Positions 7,934 to 17,263 of a stretch of DNA of 64,000 bases are shown in pieces. Each line of letters begins with the position of its first letter. Positions within the stretch are counted from its first letter, which is position 1. Below the pieces are notes generated by a model, which saw nothing but the letters and a program-made list of their open reading frames with translations, was not told where the DNA came from and ran no database searches. The stretch is from SXOA01 sp046153945 (lineage in GTDB: Bacteria > Planctomycetota > Planctomycetia > Pirellulales > Pirellulaceae): contig JBJXFF010000052.1 of NCBI GenBank assembly GCA_046153945.1, positions 1-64,000 of the forward strand, in the 5' to 3' direction. The translations under genes and the position numbers were made by a program.

Positions 7934-9177
7934 GCAATCAGCCGCCTTCTTCCCAATCGCCGGGCAAGTCACCTGTTGCCTGGCTGTTGCAGTATGTCCG
8001 TCCCAGCGAGTTGGCGCTGGTTCTTTCGATTCTTGTCGTCCTCGGGGGAACCGCGGCGCTCGACAAGAGCCACGCTTATGTCCGAGTCCCCGGCCGTGTC
8101 CTCAAGGACAACTGCCGCCGGCTCGCTCCGCTGGGGATGCTCGCCCTGGGTGCCACGGTTGTCATTATCTCCGGTGGCATCGATCTTTCGGTCGGCTCGA
8201 TGGCCGCTTTTAGCGGGACCATTGCGGCGACGCTGATGCTGGCACTCGGCAAGGACAAGTTCGATACGGACGGTGGGGTTGGCGGCTTCATATTGATCGA
8301 GGCCATTGGGGCGGCGATTGTTACCGGCCTGATTGTCGGGACGCTTCATACCTGGATGATCACGTCGTTGCGATTGCCTCCCTTTATTGTGACGCTTGGT
8401 TCACTGGTCGGCCTCCGTAGTTTGTCTCGGGCGCTTTGCCTGTACATGACCGGTACGTTCAAAGGGACGGCCTCGGAAGAGTTGCCCTTTAGCGACCCGT
8501 TCCTCGACCTGCTCAAGGATGAGGTTTGGATCTCGATGCTCCTGATGCTGCTGCTCGCCGTTTTCACCTGGGTGGTACTCAACTGGACGATTCTCGGCCG
8601 CCATGTCTACGCTTTGGGTGGCAACGAACAGGCTGCCCGGCTCAGCGGCATTCGGACGGAGAATGTGAAGTGGTTCGCTTACTGCTTCAGTGCCGTTTGT
8701 GCCAGCCTGGCCGGCGTGTTCTATATCGCCGAGTCAGGAGCCAAACCTTCCACGCTTGCCAGCGGCTACGAACTGAACGCCATCGCTGCCGCTGTGGTTG
8801 GCGGTTGCAGCTTGCAGGGGGGCGTCGGCACCGTCATCGGCACCTTGCTTGGCGCGATCTTTTTGCGTGCCGTCGTGGATTCGGTCGCTCGCATCATCAA
8901 ATCCCAGTCGGACATTTATGAAGGGATGATCGTCGGCATGGTCGTCGTCGCCGCGGTGACCTTCAGCAAGCTTCGGCAAATTCGGCAATCCGGCCGGCAG
9001 CTCTTTCCGGGACTCATCGGCATGCTCACCATCCCCTGCCTGGCGGGAGCCTGCGCCCTTGTTGCAGTAATCACGCTCGGGGTTGCGGTCGGAGCCGCAA
9101 CGGGACTGACCGCCCTGGTCCTGTTGATCGCCTGGAAAATCATTGAGCTTCGTCAAAGTTATTCCCCAGCGGCTTAA
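7930..9177 (+). CDS. Sugar ABC transporter permease (RbsC type, CUT2 family)
   Basis: A 415-residue inner-membrane permease for the sugar importer. Family features include the LGATVVIISGGIDLSVGSM block near residue 75-90, LPPFIVTLGSL, a GGNEQAARLSGI coupling loop near 233, and GGCSLQGGVGTVIGTLLGA near 295. It is longer than the usual 320-340 residues because of a C-terminal pair of extra hydrophobic stretches after the last standard helix (LIGMLTIPCLAGACALVAVI). The start overlaps the binding-protein stop, and the ATPase gene follows after 12 bases. It should work as a homodimer with the downstream double-domain ATPase. Confidence 0.92.
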   Translation: MSNQPPSSQSPGKSPVAWLLQYVRPSELALVLSILVVLGGTAALDKSHAYVRVPGRVLKDNCRRLAPLGMLALGATVVIISGGIDLSVGSMAAFSGTIAATLMLALGKDKFDTDGGVGGFILIEAIGAAIVTGLIVGTLHTWMITSLRLPPFIVTLGSLVGLRSLSRALCLYMTGTFKGTASEELPFSDPFLDLLKDEVWISMLLMLLLAVFTWVVLNWTILGRHVYALGGNEQAARLSGIRTENVKWFAYCFSAVCASLAGVFYIAESGAKPSTLASGYELNAIAAAVVGGCSLQGGVGTVIGTLLGAIFLRAVVDSVARIIKSQSDIYEGMIVGMVVVAAVTFSKLRQIRQSGRQLFPGLIGMLTIPCLAGACALVAVITLGVAVGAATGLTALVLLIAWKIIELRQSYSPAA

Positions 9178-9189
9178 TGACATCGAACT

Positions 9190-10722
9190 ATGTCCGAGCC
9201 ACAGTCACCCCCGAAACCGATCATCGCCATTCGCGCGGTCAGCAAGCGGTTCCCCGGCGTGGTTGCGCTTGAAGATGTTTCGCTCGATATTGTCCCCGGT
9301 GAACTTCACAGCATCTGTGGCGAAAATGGTGCGGGAAAGAGCACGCTGATGAAAATCCTCAGCGGCGTGATTCCGGATTTTGAAGGAGAGTTGCTGTTGG
9401 CCAGCAAGCCGGTGCGGTTCATGGGAACGCGCGACGCCGAATCGGCTGGAATCAGCATCATCCATCAGGAATTGAATCTGGTGGAACAGCTTTCGGCAGC
9501 GGCGAATATCTTTTTGGGACGGGAAATTCGCGGCTATTTCGGCCTGCGGGATGATCGGGCGATGGACGATGCGGCAGGACAATTACTGCACGAGTTGGAG
9601 TGCGACATCAATCCGCGAGTCGCTGCCGGCAGTCTGCGTGTCGGCGACCAGCAGCTCATCGAGATCGCCAAAGCCCTTTCGTTGCAAAGCGACATCCTGA
9701 TCATGGATGAGCCGACGAGCGCCCTCACCGAATCCGAGGTCAGCCGGCTCTATCGCGTCATCGAGCGACTCCGCAAGCGAGGCGTTACGATAATCTATAT
9801 TTCACATAAAATGAGCGAGGTGTTTCATCTCTCCGATCGGATCACGGTCCTCCGCGACGGCAGGCTGGTAAAAACGATGAAGCGGGAGGAAACTAGTCCT
9901 CGGGACGTCACTCATCTGATGGTCGGGCGCGAGATCGAATCGGTCCACTTCGGCGGCCAGCGCCAGCCAGGGGAAGTGCTGCTCCGAGTGAAAGACTTGT
10001 CGCTCCCCTGGCCTGGACATGCCCGTGGCTATCGGTTGAAGAATATCAGCCTGGAACTGCGAGCCGGGGAGGTGCTGGGCATTGCGGGACTGATGGGAGC
10101 CGGGCGAACAGAACTGCTGGAGTCGCTATTTGGCGCTTCGGAGGAAGTCCCCATTGGCATCATCGAACTCGCCGGCAAGCAGGTCACCTTCCGCCACCCG
10201 CAGGAAGCGTGTGACGCCGGCATTGCCCTTGTCACGGAGGATCGCAAACGGCTGGGGCTCTTTGCCGCGATGAACGTCGGCGAGAATGTCTCCATCTGCA
10301 CGCTCAAAGATACCGGCGCGGCCGGCATCATCAACCGTTCTCGCGAGCGGCAAATGGCGGAAGGGATGGCTCAGAAGCTGGCAGTGAAAACTTCGGGCCT
10401 GGCTGCCGCGATTACCAGTCTTTCCGGCGGCAATCAGCAGAAATGCATCATTGGCCGCTGGCTGCTGACCAAGCCCAAGGTGCTGCTCCTCGACGATCCG
10501 ACCCGCGGCGTCGATGTCGGGGCGAAGGCCGAACTCTACCGTCTCATTGACGAACTCTGCCGCAGCGGCCTGGGGGTCATTCTCACCAGCAGCGAGCTTC
10601 CCGAGCTACTCACCGTCAGTGACCGCATTCTCGTTCTCAGCGAAGGGCGAATGACTGCCTGTTTCCCCCGCAGTGAAGCGACCGAGCAGAAGATCATGGA
10701 AGCGGCCACCCTCGGGGCCTAG
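9190..10722 (+). CDS. Sugar ABC transporter ATP-binding protein (RbsA type, two domains)
   Basis: A 510-residue ATPase with two fused nucleotide-binding domains, as in RbsA, XylG and MglA. Domain one has Walker A GENGAGKST near residue 45 and Walker B LIMDEPTSALT. Domain two has the altered Walker A GLMGAGRTE typical of the family, the signature LSGGNQQK and Walker B LLLDDPTRGVD. These show one canonical and one degenerate ATP site. It completes the binding protein-permease-ATPase set. The gene ends 4 bases before a palindromic repeat that probably doubles as a terminator against the convergent hisS. Confidence 0.94.
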   Translation: MSEPQSPPKPIIAIRAVSKRFPGVVALEDVSLDIVPGELHSICGENGAGKSTLMKILSGVIPDFEGELLLASKPVRFMGTRDAESAGISIIHQELNLVEQLSAAANIFLGREIRGYFGLRDDRAMDDAAGQLLHELECDINPRVAAGSLRVGDQQLIEIAKALSLQSDILIMDEPTSALTESEVSRLYRVIERLRKRGVTIIYISHKMSEVFHLSDRITVLRDGRLVKTMKREETSPRDVTHLMVGREIESVHFGGQRQPGEVLLRVKDLSLPWPGHARGYRLKNISLELRAGEVLGIAGLMGAGRTELLESLFGASEEVPIGIIELAGKQVTFRHPQEACDAGIALVTEDRKRLGLFAAMNVGENVSICTLKDTGAAGIINRSRERQMAEGMAQKLAVKTSGLAAAITSLSGGNQQKCIIGRWLLTKPKVLLLDDPTRGVDVGAKAELYRLIDELCRSGLGVILTSSELPELLTVSDRILVLSEGRMTACFPRSEATEQKIMEAATLGA

Positions 10723-10725
10723 TTG

Positions 10726-10785
10726 GTAGTAACCCGCTTCAGCGGGTTTGCGGGCCTTAACCGGCTGAAGCCGGTTACTACGAAC
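10726..10785. repeat. Double palindromic repeat between convergent genes
   Basis: Two hairpins stand side by side: AACCCGCT/AGCGGGTT (10731-10748) and TAACCGGCT/AGCCGGTTA (10758-10777). The left unit (10726-10748) is an inverted, diverged copy of the right one (10758-10785). The right unit matches 25 of 28 positions with 49784-49811, so it is a dispersed element rather than a unique terminator. The hisS stop codon (TAG on the minus strand, 10778-10780) lies inside it. It probably acts as a two-way terminator here. Confidence 0.8.
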
Positions 10786-12127
10786 TGCCAGCCAGTATCC
10801 GCTGCACGGCCGCGGGAATTTCCGCCAACGGAACTTCCGCGGAAGTCTTGCTGGCGAGATCTTTGACCTGGCAGGTCCCCGCCGCGAGTTCCCGCTCTCC
10901 GGCAATTAGGGCAATGCGAAAGCCGCGACGGTCAGCATACTGGAGCTGCTGGCCGATTTTCTTGGGCTCGGGGAAGAGCTCCGCTCCAATGCCGCTCGCG
11001 CGCACCGCCTGGGCGATTTTCAGATAAGCGGGCAATTGGTCCTTGTCGAAATAGACGACCAGGACCGGGGCTGGTGTGCGAACTTTTTCGATTTGCCCCA
11101 GCTCTTCGAGTGCCGCCAGCAGCCGGTCGAGGCCGAGGGAAGCACCGATTCCGGGAAGCTCCTGTTTGGTGAACAGACTGGCCAGGTTGTCGTATCGGCC
11201 GCCGGAACAGACGCTGCCGATGGTCGGAAGGTCAGTGAGGAAGGTTTCAAAGACCGCCCCGGTATAGTAATCAAGGCCGCGGGCGATGGCGACATCAACC
11301 TGCAACGATTCAGTAGGGACGCCGCCGGCTTGGGCTCCGCTAAGGATCTCCCGCAGTCGCTGGACCCCTTCTTCACCCGTCGGGTTGCCGGAAACGAGCG
11401 TGGCGACTTGCGCAAGGACTTCGTCGTTAGTCCCGCTGAGCTCCGCCAGGCTCAGCACCTGCTGAGCTTGCTCAATGGTCGTTTCGGCTGCCGCGGCCAT
11501 CTCTTCGGCGACTTTGTCGCGGCCAATTTTGCCGAGCTTGTCCAGCGAGCGGAGAATGGGAACGCTTTTTTCCCCCAGACCAAGCTTTGCCAAAAGGCCG
11601 GTCAGAACCATGCGGTTATTAACGCGGATCGTGAATTTGAGGTCCTTTCCCGCGGCTCCGCCAAACGACTTGCCAATCGCGCTCAACAGCTCATGGATGA
11701 CGAGAGCCGTTTCGATGTCGGCTGCAACACTCTTGGTGCCGATGGTGTCGAAGTCGCACTGCATGAATTCGCGGTAGCGGCCGCGCTGGGCTCGCTCGCC
11801 GCGCCAAACCGTACCGATGTGATACCGCTTGAAGGGGAGGCCGAGTTCGTTGACGTGCTGGGCCACAAAGCGAGCCAGCGGCACGGTCAGGTCGAACCGC
11901 ATCCCGACCATTCGGCCGCCGTGGTCGGCAAAGTGGTACATCTGCCGGTCGGTCTCTTCGCTCCCCTTGCCGGTCAGGATTTCCAGGTACTCCAAGGCCG
12001 GGGTATCAATGGGGGCGAACCCAAAGCTCCGATAAACGGCTTGCGCAATGCCAATCAGCCGCTCGCGCGGAATCATGGCCTCCGGAAGGTAGTCGCGGAA
12101 ACCGCTGAGAGTGCGAGGGTCGATCAT
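10778..12127 (-). CDS. hisS: Histidyl-tRNA synthetase
   Basis: Charges tRNA-His with histidine. The 449-residue class II synthetase opens with MIDPRTLSGFRDYLPE; motif 2 is seen as GTVWRGERAQRGRYREFMQ and the histidine-binding motif as ARGLDYYTGAVFE. A C-terminal anticodon-binding domain (VLVVYFDKDQLPAYLKIAQ onward) follows. The ATG at 12127 was chosen because upstream in-frame sequence is made only of 7-bp repeats and reads as low-complexity CLLPTAY units, which are not part of the family. The stop codon lies within a palindromic repeat. Confidence 0.96.
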   Translation of the reverse strand: MIDPRTLSGFRDYLPEAMIPRERLIGIAQAVYRSFGFAPIDTPALEYLEILTGKGSEETDRQMYHFADHGGRMVGMRFDLTVPLARFVAQHVNELGLPFKRYHIGTVWRGERAQRGRYREFMQCDFDTIGTKSVAADIETALVIHELLSAIGKSFGGAAGKDLKFTIRVNNRMVLTGLLAKLGLGEKSVPILRSLDKLGKIGRDKVAEEMAAAAETTIEQAQQVLSLAELSGTNDEVLAQVATLVSGNPTGEEGVQRLREILSGAQAGGVPTESLQVDVAIARGLDYYTGAVFETFLTDLPTIGSVCSGGRYDNLASLFTKQELPGIGASLGLDRLLAALEELGQIEKVRTPAPVLVVYFDKDQLPAYLKIAQAVRASGIGAELFPEPKKIGQQLQYADRRGFRIALIAGERELAAGTCQVKDLASKTSAEVPLAEIPAAVQRILAGSS

Positions 12128-12152
12128 GGGGTCGGTTGGGAGAAGACAAAAT

Positions 12153-12244
<92 letters not shown>

Positions 12245-12248
<4 letters not shown>

Positions 12249-12460
12249 TCCACTACCGGTGCCCGCTCCGCGGCCACAAAGCCACATGCTTTGTGGCTGC
12301 CGTCGCAGAACGGCTTAATCTTCGATTGGCCGCAGCGGCAGAGGGCGACGGCGGGTTTTTCCGTGGGGATTTGGAATTGGTTTCCGGCTGCGTCCACAAC
12401 GGTAATCGGTCCCTGGACAAGGAGCGGACCGTTGTCGCGGATGGTGATCGTGGTGGACAT
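12245..12460 (-). CDS. CDGSH-type iron-sulfur protein
   Basis: A 71-residue protein with the iron-sulfur signature CRCGQSKIKPFCDGSHK (residues about 41-57), which binds a 2Fe-2S cluster through three cysteines and one histidine. The first 40 residues form a short beta-rich segment. Members of this family handle electron or cluster transfer, but this single-motif bacterial form has no firm role. Its stop codon lies in the last unit of the heptamer array, so the array reaches the coding end. It precedes hisS in transcription and follows the CoA-binding protein gene by 13 bases. Confidence 0.88.
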
Positions 12461-12473
12461 GAACTTTTCTCTG

Positions 12474-12848
12474 CTAGTGGAGGTCGTGCGGGCTCACGCC
12501 GACATCGACGATGCTACATGCCTGAATGACGTTCAGCCCTTTTTCTCGGGCGGCAGCCACCAGTTCATCGCTGTCGCTTCCAGGGTTGAGCCAAAGTTCC
12601 TCGCAGCCACGGGCCACGATTTCGGGAAGCACCGCCAATCCGACCTGCGGGGGAAGATAGACGCTAATCCGATCGAGCTTCCCTGCGGGAACTTGGGCCA
12701 GCGATCTGAACGCCGGCAGCCCTTCGATCACATCCGCCTTGGGATTCACGGGATAGACGGTAAAGCCCTGCTGTTGGTGGGCACGCACGGACTTGTTGCC
12801 AAATTTACTTCGGTCGGCGGACGCGCCAAGAATCGCTACGGTGGGCAT
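12474..12848 (-). CDS. CoA-binding domain protein (YccU-like)
   Basis: A 124-residue Rossmann-fold protein. The N-terminal loop VAILGASADRSKFGNKSVR and the block FTVYPVNPKADVIEG match the CoA-binding family related to the N-terminal part of succinyl-CoA synthetase. The conserved ELWLNPGSDSDELVAAA lies in the second half. The frame runs further upstream, but the ATG at 12848 starts just before the first beta strand. No catalytic domain is attached; the molecular role of stand-alone members is not established. It lies between fabZ and the CDGSH gene in the same direction. Confidence 0.82.
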   Translation of the reverse strand: MPTVAILGASADRSKFGNKSVRAHQQQGFTVYPVNPKADVIEGLPAFRSLAQVPAGKLDRISVYLPPQVGLAVLPEIVARGCEELWLNPGSDSDELVAAAREKGLNVIQACSIVDVGVSPHDLH

Positions 12849-12948
12849 TGTTTGCCTTTGACGGACGATTGGAAAGGAAACTCCTGTAGGCTGATGCTCC
12901 CGGGCTTTCCTGTCAATACGCGGAAGAGCTTTCTTCGCAGGAGTCCGT

Positions 12949-13377
12949 TCATTCCAAAGTCGCTGCCAGCGTGACGACAAAGTTCAAAGTGGCGGCCAAT
13001 TTCCCGTCCACGGTGACCTTCGCGGAGAGAAAGAAAGCATCCTGCACCCGTTCGTTCAGGCTGGCGTCAATCAGGATGGTCTCCCCAGGCTTGACCATCC
13101 GCTTGAACTTCACTTCCCTCAACCGTCCGACCACCGGGATTTTCTTTTCCCCCGGAAGGATTTCGCCGCTGAGAAGGACCGCTCCCGCCTGCATGGCCGC
13201 TTCGCAGAGGATGACACCGGGAACAATGGGAAAGTCGGGGTAATGCCCCTGGAAGAAAAACTCCTCGGCCCGAAAGGTCTTCTTGCAAACGATTTGCCCT
13301 TCGCCGCGATCGACAATCTCATCAATGAGGAGCATCGGCGGGCGATGCGGAATCGCGGCAAGGATTTCTGGTGACAT
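12949..13377 (-). CDS. fabZ: 3-hydroxyacyl-ACP dehydratase, FabZ-like
   Basis: A 142-residue hotdog-fold dehydratase that removes water from 3-hydroxyacyl-ACP in fatty-acid elongation. Signatures are IPHRPPMLLIDEI, FFQGHYPDFPIVPGV with the catalytic histidine, and CEAAMQAGAVLL with the catalytic glutamate. The true start is the ATG at 13377; a TTG sits just before it. The gene stands apart from other fab or lpx genes. It could act in fatty-acid synthesis generally or in a dedicated lipid; close FabZ-like paralogues are common in this phylum. Confidence 0.88.
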   Translation of the reverse strand: MSPEILAAIPHRPPMLLIDEIVDRGEGQIVCKKTFRAEEFFFQGHYPDFPIVPGVILCEAAMQAGAVLLSGEILPGEKKIPVVGRLREVKFKRMVKPGETILIDASLNERVQDAFFLSAKVTVDGKLAATLNFVVTLAATLE

Positions 13378-13450
13378 CAAATCGCATTGTGGCGAACTAG
13401 CGGGTCGCTGTCGAGGTCAAAGACAATATGGCCCAATTCTCGCCAGCCCC

Positions 13451-14653
13451 CTAGTGCCCCGGCTTGCTGAGTTGGAAAATCGGGAGGAGCAGACCCATGG
13501 CGATGCTGCCGACGATGATCCCCATGCCGACGATCAGAACTGGCTCGATCAGGCTGGTGGCGGCCTTAATGCTCGATTCCACCTCGCGGTCATAGTAGGT
13601 GCTGACCTTGGCCAGAACTCGGTCAAGCTTACCCGTTTCCTCGCCGCTGGAAATCATCTGCACCAAGGTCGACGGGAAGAGCTTGTTTCCCGCCAGCGAC
13701 TCTGCCACACGCTTGCCCTGGGTGATTTGACCAAGGACGTGCGTCCAGATTACTTCATAGTGGATGTTGCCAGAGACTTCCGCGGCCAGGCGGATGGCGT
13801 CGAGCATGCTGACGCCTGCCCCGATCATCGTCCCCAGCGTCCGCATGCTGCGGCTGATGATGATCTTACGATTGAGTTGCCCGATGATCGGCAGGTTCAG
13901 CTTCACGCTATCGAGAAACTTTCGCCCCACCTCCGTCTTGCTGCCGAAGACATAAGCGAGGACGAGAGCGACAATGCCGAATAGCCAGAAATACCAATAG
14001 TGCAGGAGATTGTCGGAAAGGAACATTAGGACTTTGGTTGCGATCGGCAGCTTCATCCCTTTGCGGTTGAATAGCGGAGTAAACTTGGGAAGCACATAGG
14101 TGAGCATGAACGTGGTGACGCCGATGGCTAGCACGAGCATGATTCCCGGATAAGCCATGGCCGCCTGCACCTTCTGCCGCGTTTCCAGTTGCTTGCGAAG
14201 ATGGTCGGCGATATTCTCCAGCATCTCGCCAAGTGTGCCCGTGTGTTCGCTCGCCTTGATCAGCGAGACATAAGTCTTGTCAAAATACTTATCGTGCCGT
14301 GCCAAAGCGGAAGAAAAATCCTCGCCCCCTTCCACGCGGCTTTGCAAGTCCACGAGAACCCTCTTTAGCGTCTTGTTTTCTTCCTGGTCGGCAATGCTAC
14401 TGATGGCAACGGAAAGGGTGATCCCGGTATCGACCATCACGGCGAGTTGGCTGGTCAGGAAAATGATGTCCGACTGCTTGATCCGCTTGGGGAGCAGTTC
14501 TAGTTCGTCTACTTCCTCGGCCAGTTCCACCACCTGGAGACCATCTTTGCGGAGCTTCGCCGTGGCTTCGTCCTTGCTTGCGGCTGCGAGCTTCCCTTCG
14601 CTCGACTTCCCGAGGGAGTCGCGGACTTTGTAGGAAAAATTGAGAGTGGTCAT
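13451..14653 (-). CDS. Type II secretion/type IV pilus inner-membrane protein (GspF/PilC)
   Basis: A 400-residue platform protein for assembling pilin or pseudopilin fibres. It has the two tandem T2SSF domains: the first around residues 65-190 (FLTSQLAVMVDTGITLSVAI, GEMLENIADHL) and the second around 270-395 (SRSMRTLGTMIGAGVSMLDAI, TLVQMISSGEETGKLDRVL), each followed by hydrophobic helices. It ends with a membrane segment VLIVGMGIIVGSIAMGLLLPIFQ. It starts 17 bases after the pilB-like ATPase gene and closes a five-gene unit. Pilin and secretin genes are not in view, so a pilus cannot be told from a type II secretion system. Confidence 0.93.
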   Translation of the reverse strand: MTTLNFSYKVRDSLGKSSEGKLAAASKDEATAKLRKDGLQVVELAEEVDELELLPKRIKQSDIIFLTSQLAVMVDTGITLSVAISSIADQEENKTLKRVLVDLQSRVEGGEDFSSALARHDKYFDKTYVSLIKASEHTGTLGEMLENIADHLRKQLETRQKVQAAMAYPGIMLVLAIGVTTFMLTYVLPKFTPLFNRKGMKLPIATKVLMFLSDNLLHYWYFWLFGIVALVLAYVFGSKTEVGRKFLDSVKLNLPIIGQLNRKIIISRSMRTLGTMIGAGVSMLDAIRLAAEVSGNIHYEVIWTHVLGQITQGKRVAESLAGNKLFPSTLVQMISSGEETGKLDRVLAKVSTYYDREVESSIKAATSLIEPVLIVGMGIIVGSIAMGLLLPIFQLSKPGH

Positions 14654-14670
14654 GGGGAAGGTCCTAATGA

Positions 14671-16437
14671 CTAAGTTGTCGCTGCCTCAAGTGGCACCGT
14701 CACCGCTGTCGTTTTCCTCTCGATGCTCAAGCTGGCATCACCCGCGATTTGCAGGATTTCTTCCACCGTGGTTAGCCCTTCGCGCACTTTGCGGAAGCCG
14801 TCTTGACGGAGGGTGACCATTCCGCCGGCCGTGCCAAGTCGGCGGAGATCGGCGACGGTCGAGCTCGCCACGATGGCGTCGCGCAACTCATCGTTGATAA
14901 CCATGATCTCATGAATCCCCACCCGGCCGCTGTAGCCCGTATTGCGGCACTTGCGGCAGCCGACCCCTTTTTGAAACTTGTCCATCCCATAGCCCATTCG
15001 CTCCAGCGTCTTTCGGAGTTGACGAGGGGGATCGTAAGTCTCACGGCACTTGGGACAGACTTTCCGCACCAGGCGTTGGGCGAGAATCATGTTCAAGGCC
15101 GCGCCGATGAGGTAGGGCTCCACGCCCATGTTGACCAAACGAGTGATGGCGGAGGCAGCGTCATTGGTGTGCAGCGTGCTGAAAACCAGGTGGCCTGTCA
15201 GTGCAGCCTGGATGGCCGTGCGGGCAGTTTCATCGTCACGGACTTCGCCGACCATGATCACGTCCGGATCTTGCCGCAGCAACGTGCGGAGTGCCTTCGA
15301 GAAGGTCAGGCCGACCTTCTCTTGCACCTGGAACTGATTGATCAAGGGCAAGTGATATTCAATCGGGTCTTCCACGGTGCAAACATTGTTCTCCATGGAC
15401 GCGATCTCGTTGAGCGCGGCATAGAGCGTGGTTGATTTTCCGCTGCCGGTCGGCCCGGTCACAAGTACAATGCCGTTGGGGGCCTGGATGCAGGCCTGAA
15501 ACTGCGTCAGCACGTCTTCCGCAAAACCAAGGTCGCGCAGGTTGAGCGAAACACTGCGAGTATCCAGGACGCGAATAACCGTCTTTTCCCCGCGATTGCC
15601 CGGAAAGGTGCTGACGCGGAGATCTACTTTCCGGCCGTCGAGCATTACATGCACGCGGCCATCCTGCGGCAGACGGCGCTCGCTGATGTCGAGGCCGGCC
15701 ATGATCTTGATGCGGCTAGTAATAGCGCCGACCAGGTGCAGCGGAACTTCGAGCGACTTGTAGAGCTTGCCATCGATGCGGTTGCGGACGCGGGTGCAGC
15801 GCTCCGCGGGCTCGATGTGAATGTCGCTCGCCCCCTCGCGAACGGCGTTGTAGATCATGTAGTTAACGAGTCGGATGACCGGAGAATGGCCGGAGACGTC
15901 GGCCCCGGAGTCGGTTATATCCTCCACCGCCTCTATTAGGGTGACGTCCCCCTGCAGATTTTCATCGATAATGTCATCGATGACAAATGTTTTGCTGTCG
16001 GGGAGCGTCGTAATCATCCGCCGGATGTCTTTGGCGGTGGTCGAGACGATTTGCACTTCGAGCCGCGTCAGGCCGCGAATTTCATCAATCAGGAACAGGT
16101 TCGATGGTTCGGTGACCGCGATGGTAAGGATCCCGCGAATACTGAACAGCGGGAACACCAGATTCTTCTCGATATAGTCACGAGTCAAAACGTCGACAAT
16201 TCTGGGGTCGGCAATGCGAGGTTCCAGCTTGGCGTAGGGGACAGTGTAGATGGCCGCCAGGCACTCGGTCACATGGTCTTCACTGCAGTACTGCAATTCG
16301 ACCAGGATTTCGCCCAGGAGCTTGCCCCCTCCCTGTTTCTTCTGGTGCTCCAGAGCGGACTGCAATCGTTCCACGGAGACATAGCCTCGTTCCACGAGGA
16401 AGTTTCCGAGTCGTTGTGGTCCCTTTTGGCCAGACAT
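14671..16437 (-). CDS. Type II secretion/type IV pilus assembly ATPase (GspE/PilB)
   Basis: A 588-residue hexameric motor ATPase that drives fibre assembly. An N-terminal MshEN-like domain (LGNFLVERGYVSVERL...) is followed by the catalytic core: Walker A GPTGSGKST near 330, an Asp box, Walker B DVIMVGEVRDDETA and the His box TLHTNDAASA. A zinc-binding knot is visible as CPKC and CRKC near residues 470-500. MshEN domains in relatives bind cyclic-di-GMP; whether the critical residues are kept was not established. It is preceded by a STAS gene at 28 bases and followed by the GspF/PilC gene. Confidence 0.95.
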   Translation of the reverse strand: MSGQKGPQRLGNFLVERGYVSVERLQSALEHQKKQGGGKLLGEILVELQYCSEDHVTECLAAIYTVPYAKLEPRIADPRIVDVLTRDYIEKNLVFPLFSIRGILTIAVTEPSNLFLIDEIRGLTRLEVQIVSTTAKDIRRMITTLPDSKTFVIDDIIDENLQGDVTLIEAVEDITDSGADVSGHSPVIRLVNYMIYNAVREGASDIHIEPAERCTRVRNRIDGKLYKSLEVPLHLVGAITSRIKIMAGLDISERRLPQDGRVHVMLDGRKVDLRVSTFPGNRGEKTVIRVLDTRSVSLNLRDLGFAEDVLTQFQACIQAPNGIVLVTGPTGSGKSTTLYAALNEIASMENNVCTVEDPIEYHLPLINQFQVQEKVGLTFSKALRTLLRQDPDVIMVGEVRDDETARTAIQAALTGHLVFSTLHTNDAASAITRLVNMGVEPYLIGAALNMILAQRLVRKVCPKCRETYDPPRQLRKTLERMGYGMDKFQKGVGCRKCRNTGYSGRVGIHEIMVINDELRDAIVASSTVADLRRLGTAGGMVTLRQDGFRKVREGLTTVEEILQIAGDASLSIERKTTAVTVPLEAATT

Positions 16438-16465
16438 GAGTTTCGCAGTTCACTTCCCAGCGGAA

Positions 16466-16792
16466 TTAGACGAAGCTTCTCACCGCTTCGAGCACGCTCT
16501 CGTAAACCTCAAGCTGCTGGTCCAACCGGGTGATTTCCAGGATCTTGTGGTTGGAGGCATTACTGGTGGAAATCTTGAGGTCCCCTTGCACCTCGCGGAG
16601 TGCCTCATGGGCGCTGAGGATGGCTTCCAATCCGGCACTCTCGAGCGATTCGGTGCCGTCCAGGTCGAGCACGACATTGAAGCGCTCCAAGGAAGTGATG
16701 AATTTCTCGAACTGCGCGCTGGTATCGCCGCCGAGTTCTTCCGGTGCGTGGACGACGATCACTTCTCCAAAGATCTCGGTGGGGAGTTTCAT
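16466..16792 (-). CDS. STAS-domain protein (anti-sigma-antagonist-like)
   Basis: A 108-residue single STAS domain. The core NVVLDLDGTESLESAGLEAILSAHEAL resembles SpoIIAA, in which a serine next to the aspartate is phosphorylated by a partner kinase; here SLESAG supplies candidate serines. The ATG at 16792 gives a normal length; the frame continues upstream through sequence without domain features. It sits between a histidine kinase/receiver pair and the secretion ATPase, all on one strand. It may pass a switch signal to the fibre machine or to an anti-sigma factor encoded elsewhere. Confidence 0.85.
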   Translation of the reverse strand: MKLPTEIFGEVIVVHAPEELGGDTSAQFEKFITSLERFNVVLDLDGTESLESAGLEAILSAHEALREVQGDLKISTSNASNHKILEITRLDQQLEVYESVLEAVRSFV

Positions 16793-16829
16793 AGGGGTCC
16801 CCAGCCCACGGAGTGGGCCGGCTAATGGG

Positions 16830-17243
16830 TTACAGCCACTGCGTGGCGGCGCAACTGGCGGGGGCAACATCACCTCCTGCCAGAATCGTCTCCACTTGAT
16901 TGAATAGTTCCCGTGGGCTGAATGGCTTGCCTATCAGGGAACGAATTCCGTATCTCGCTTGCAGGCCTTGTTCCGATAGCTCGAATCCCTTGCCGCTGAG
17001 CATGACTACCGGCAAATGACATGTGGCGGGATTATTCTTGATCAACTCCGCCAGTCCGAGCCCATTCAGTCGCGGCATCTGGCAATCGGTGACCACGATG
17101 TCAGGCAGCTTCTCCTGGATGAGTTGCCAGCCTTCCTCTCCGTCTCCTGCCAGCAGAACCTCATAGCCCGCTCGTTTGAACTTAAATTCAGCAGCGCGCA
17201 GAATATGAATCTCGTCGTCACAAAGCAGAATGCGTTTACTCAT
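16830..17243 (-). CDS. Single-domain response regulator
   Basis: A 137-residue receiver without an output domain. The acidic pocket (LLCDDE), phosphoacceptor in DIVVTDCQMPRLNG, the serine of VVMLSGKG and the lysine of GKPFSPREL are present. The ATG at 17243 begins at the first strand. A short Ala/Cys-rich tail follows the domain. The cognate kinase is encoded 20 bases upstream and the STAS gene follows by 37 bases, so phosphorelay through the pair onto the secretion ATPase or the STAS protein is plausible. No DNA-binding role is possible from this protein alone. Confidence 0.9.
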   Translation of the reverse strand: MSKRILLCDDEIHILRAAEFKFKRAGYEVLLAGDGEEGWQLIQEKLPDIVVTDCQMPRLNGLGLAELIKNNPATCHLPVVMLSGKGFELSEQGLQARYGIRSLIGKPFSPRELFNQVETILAGGDVAPASCAATQWL

Positions 17244-17263
17244 GACCCGCGTCCTCGATTCAC

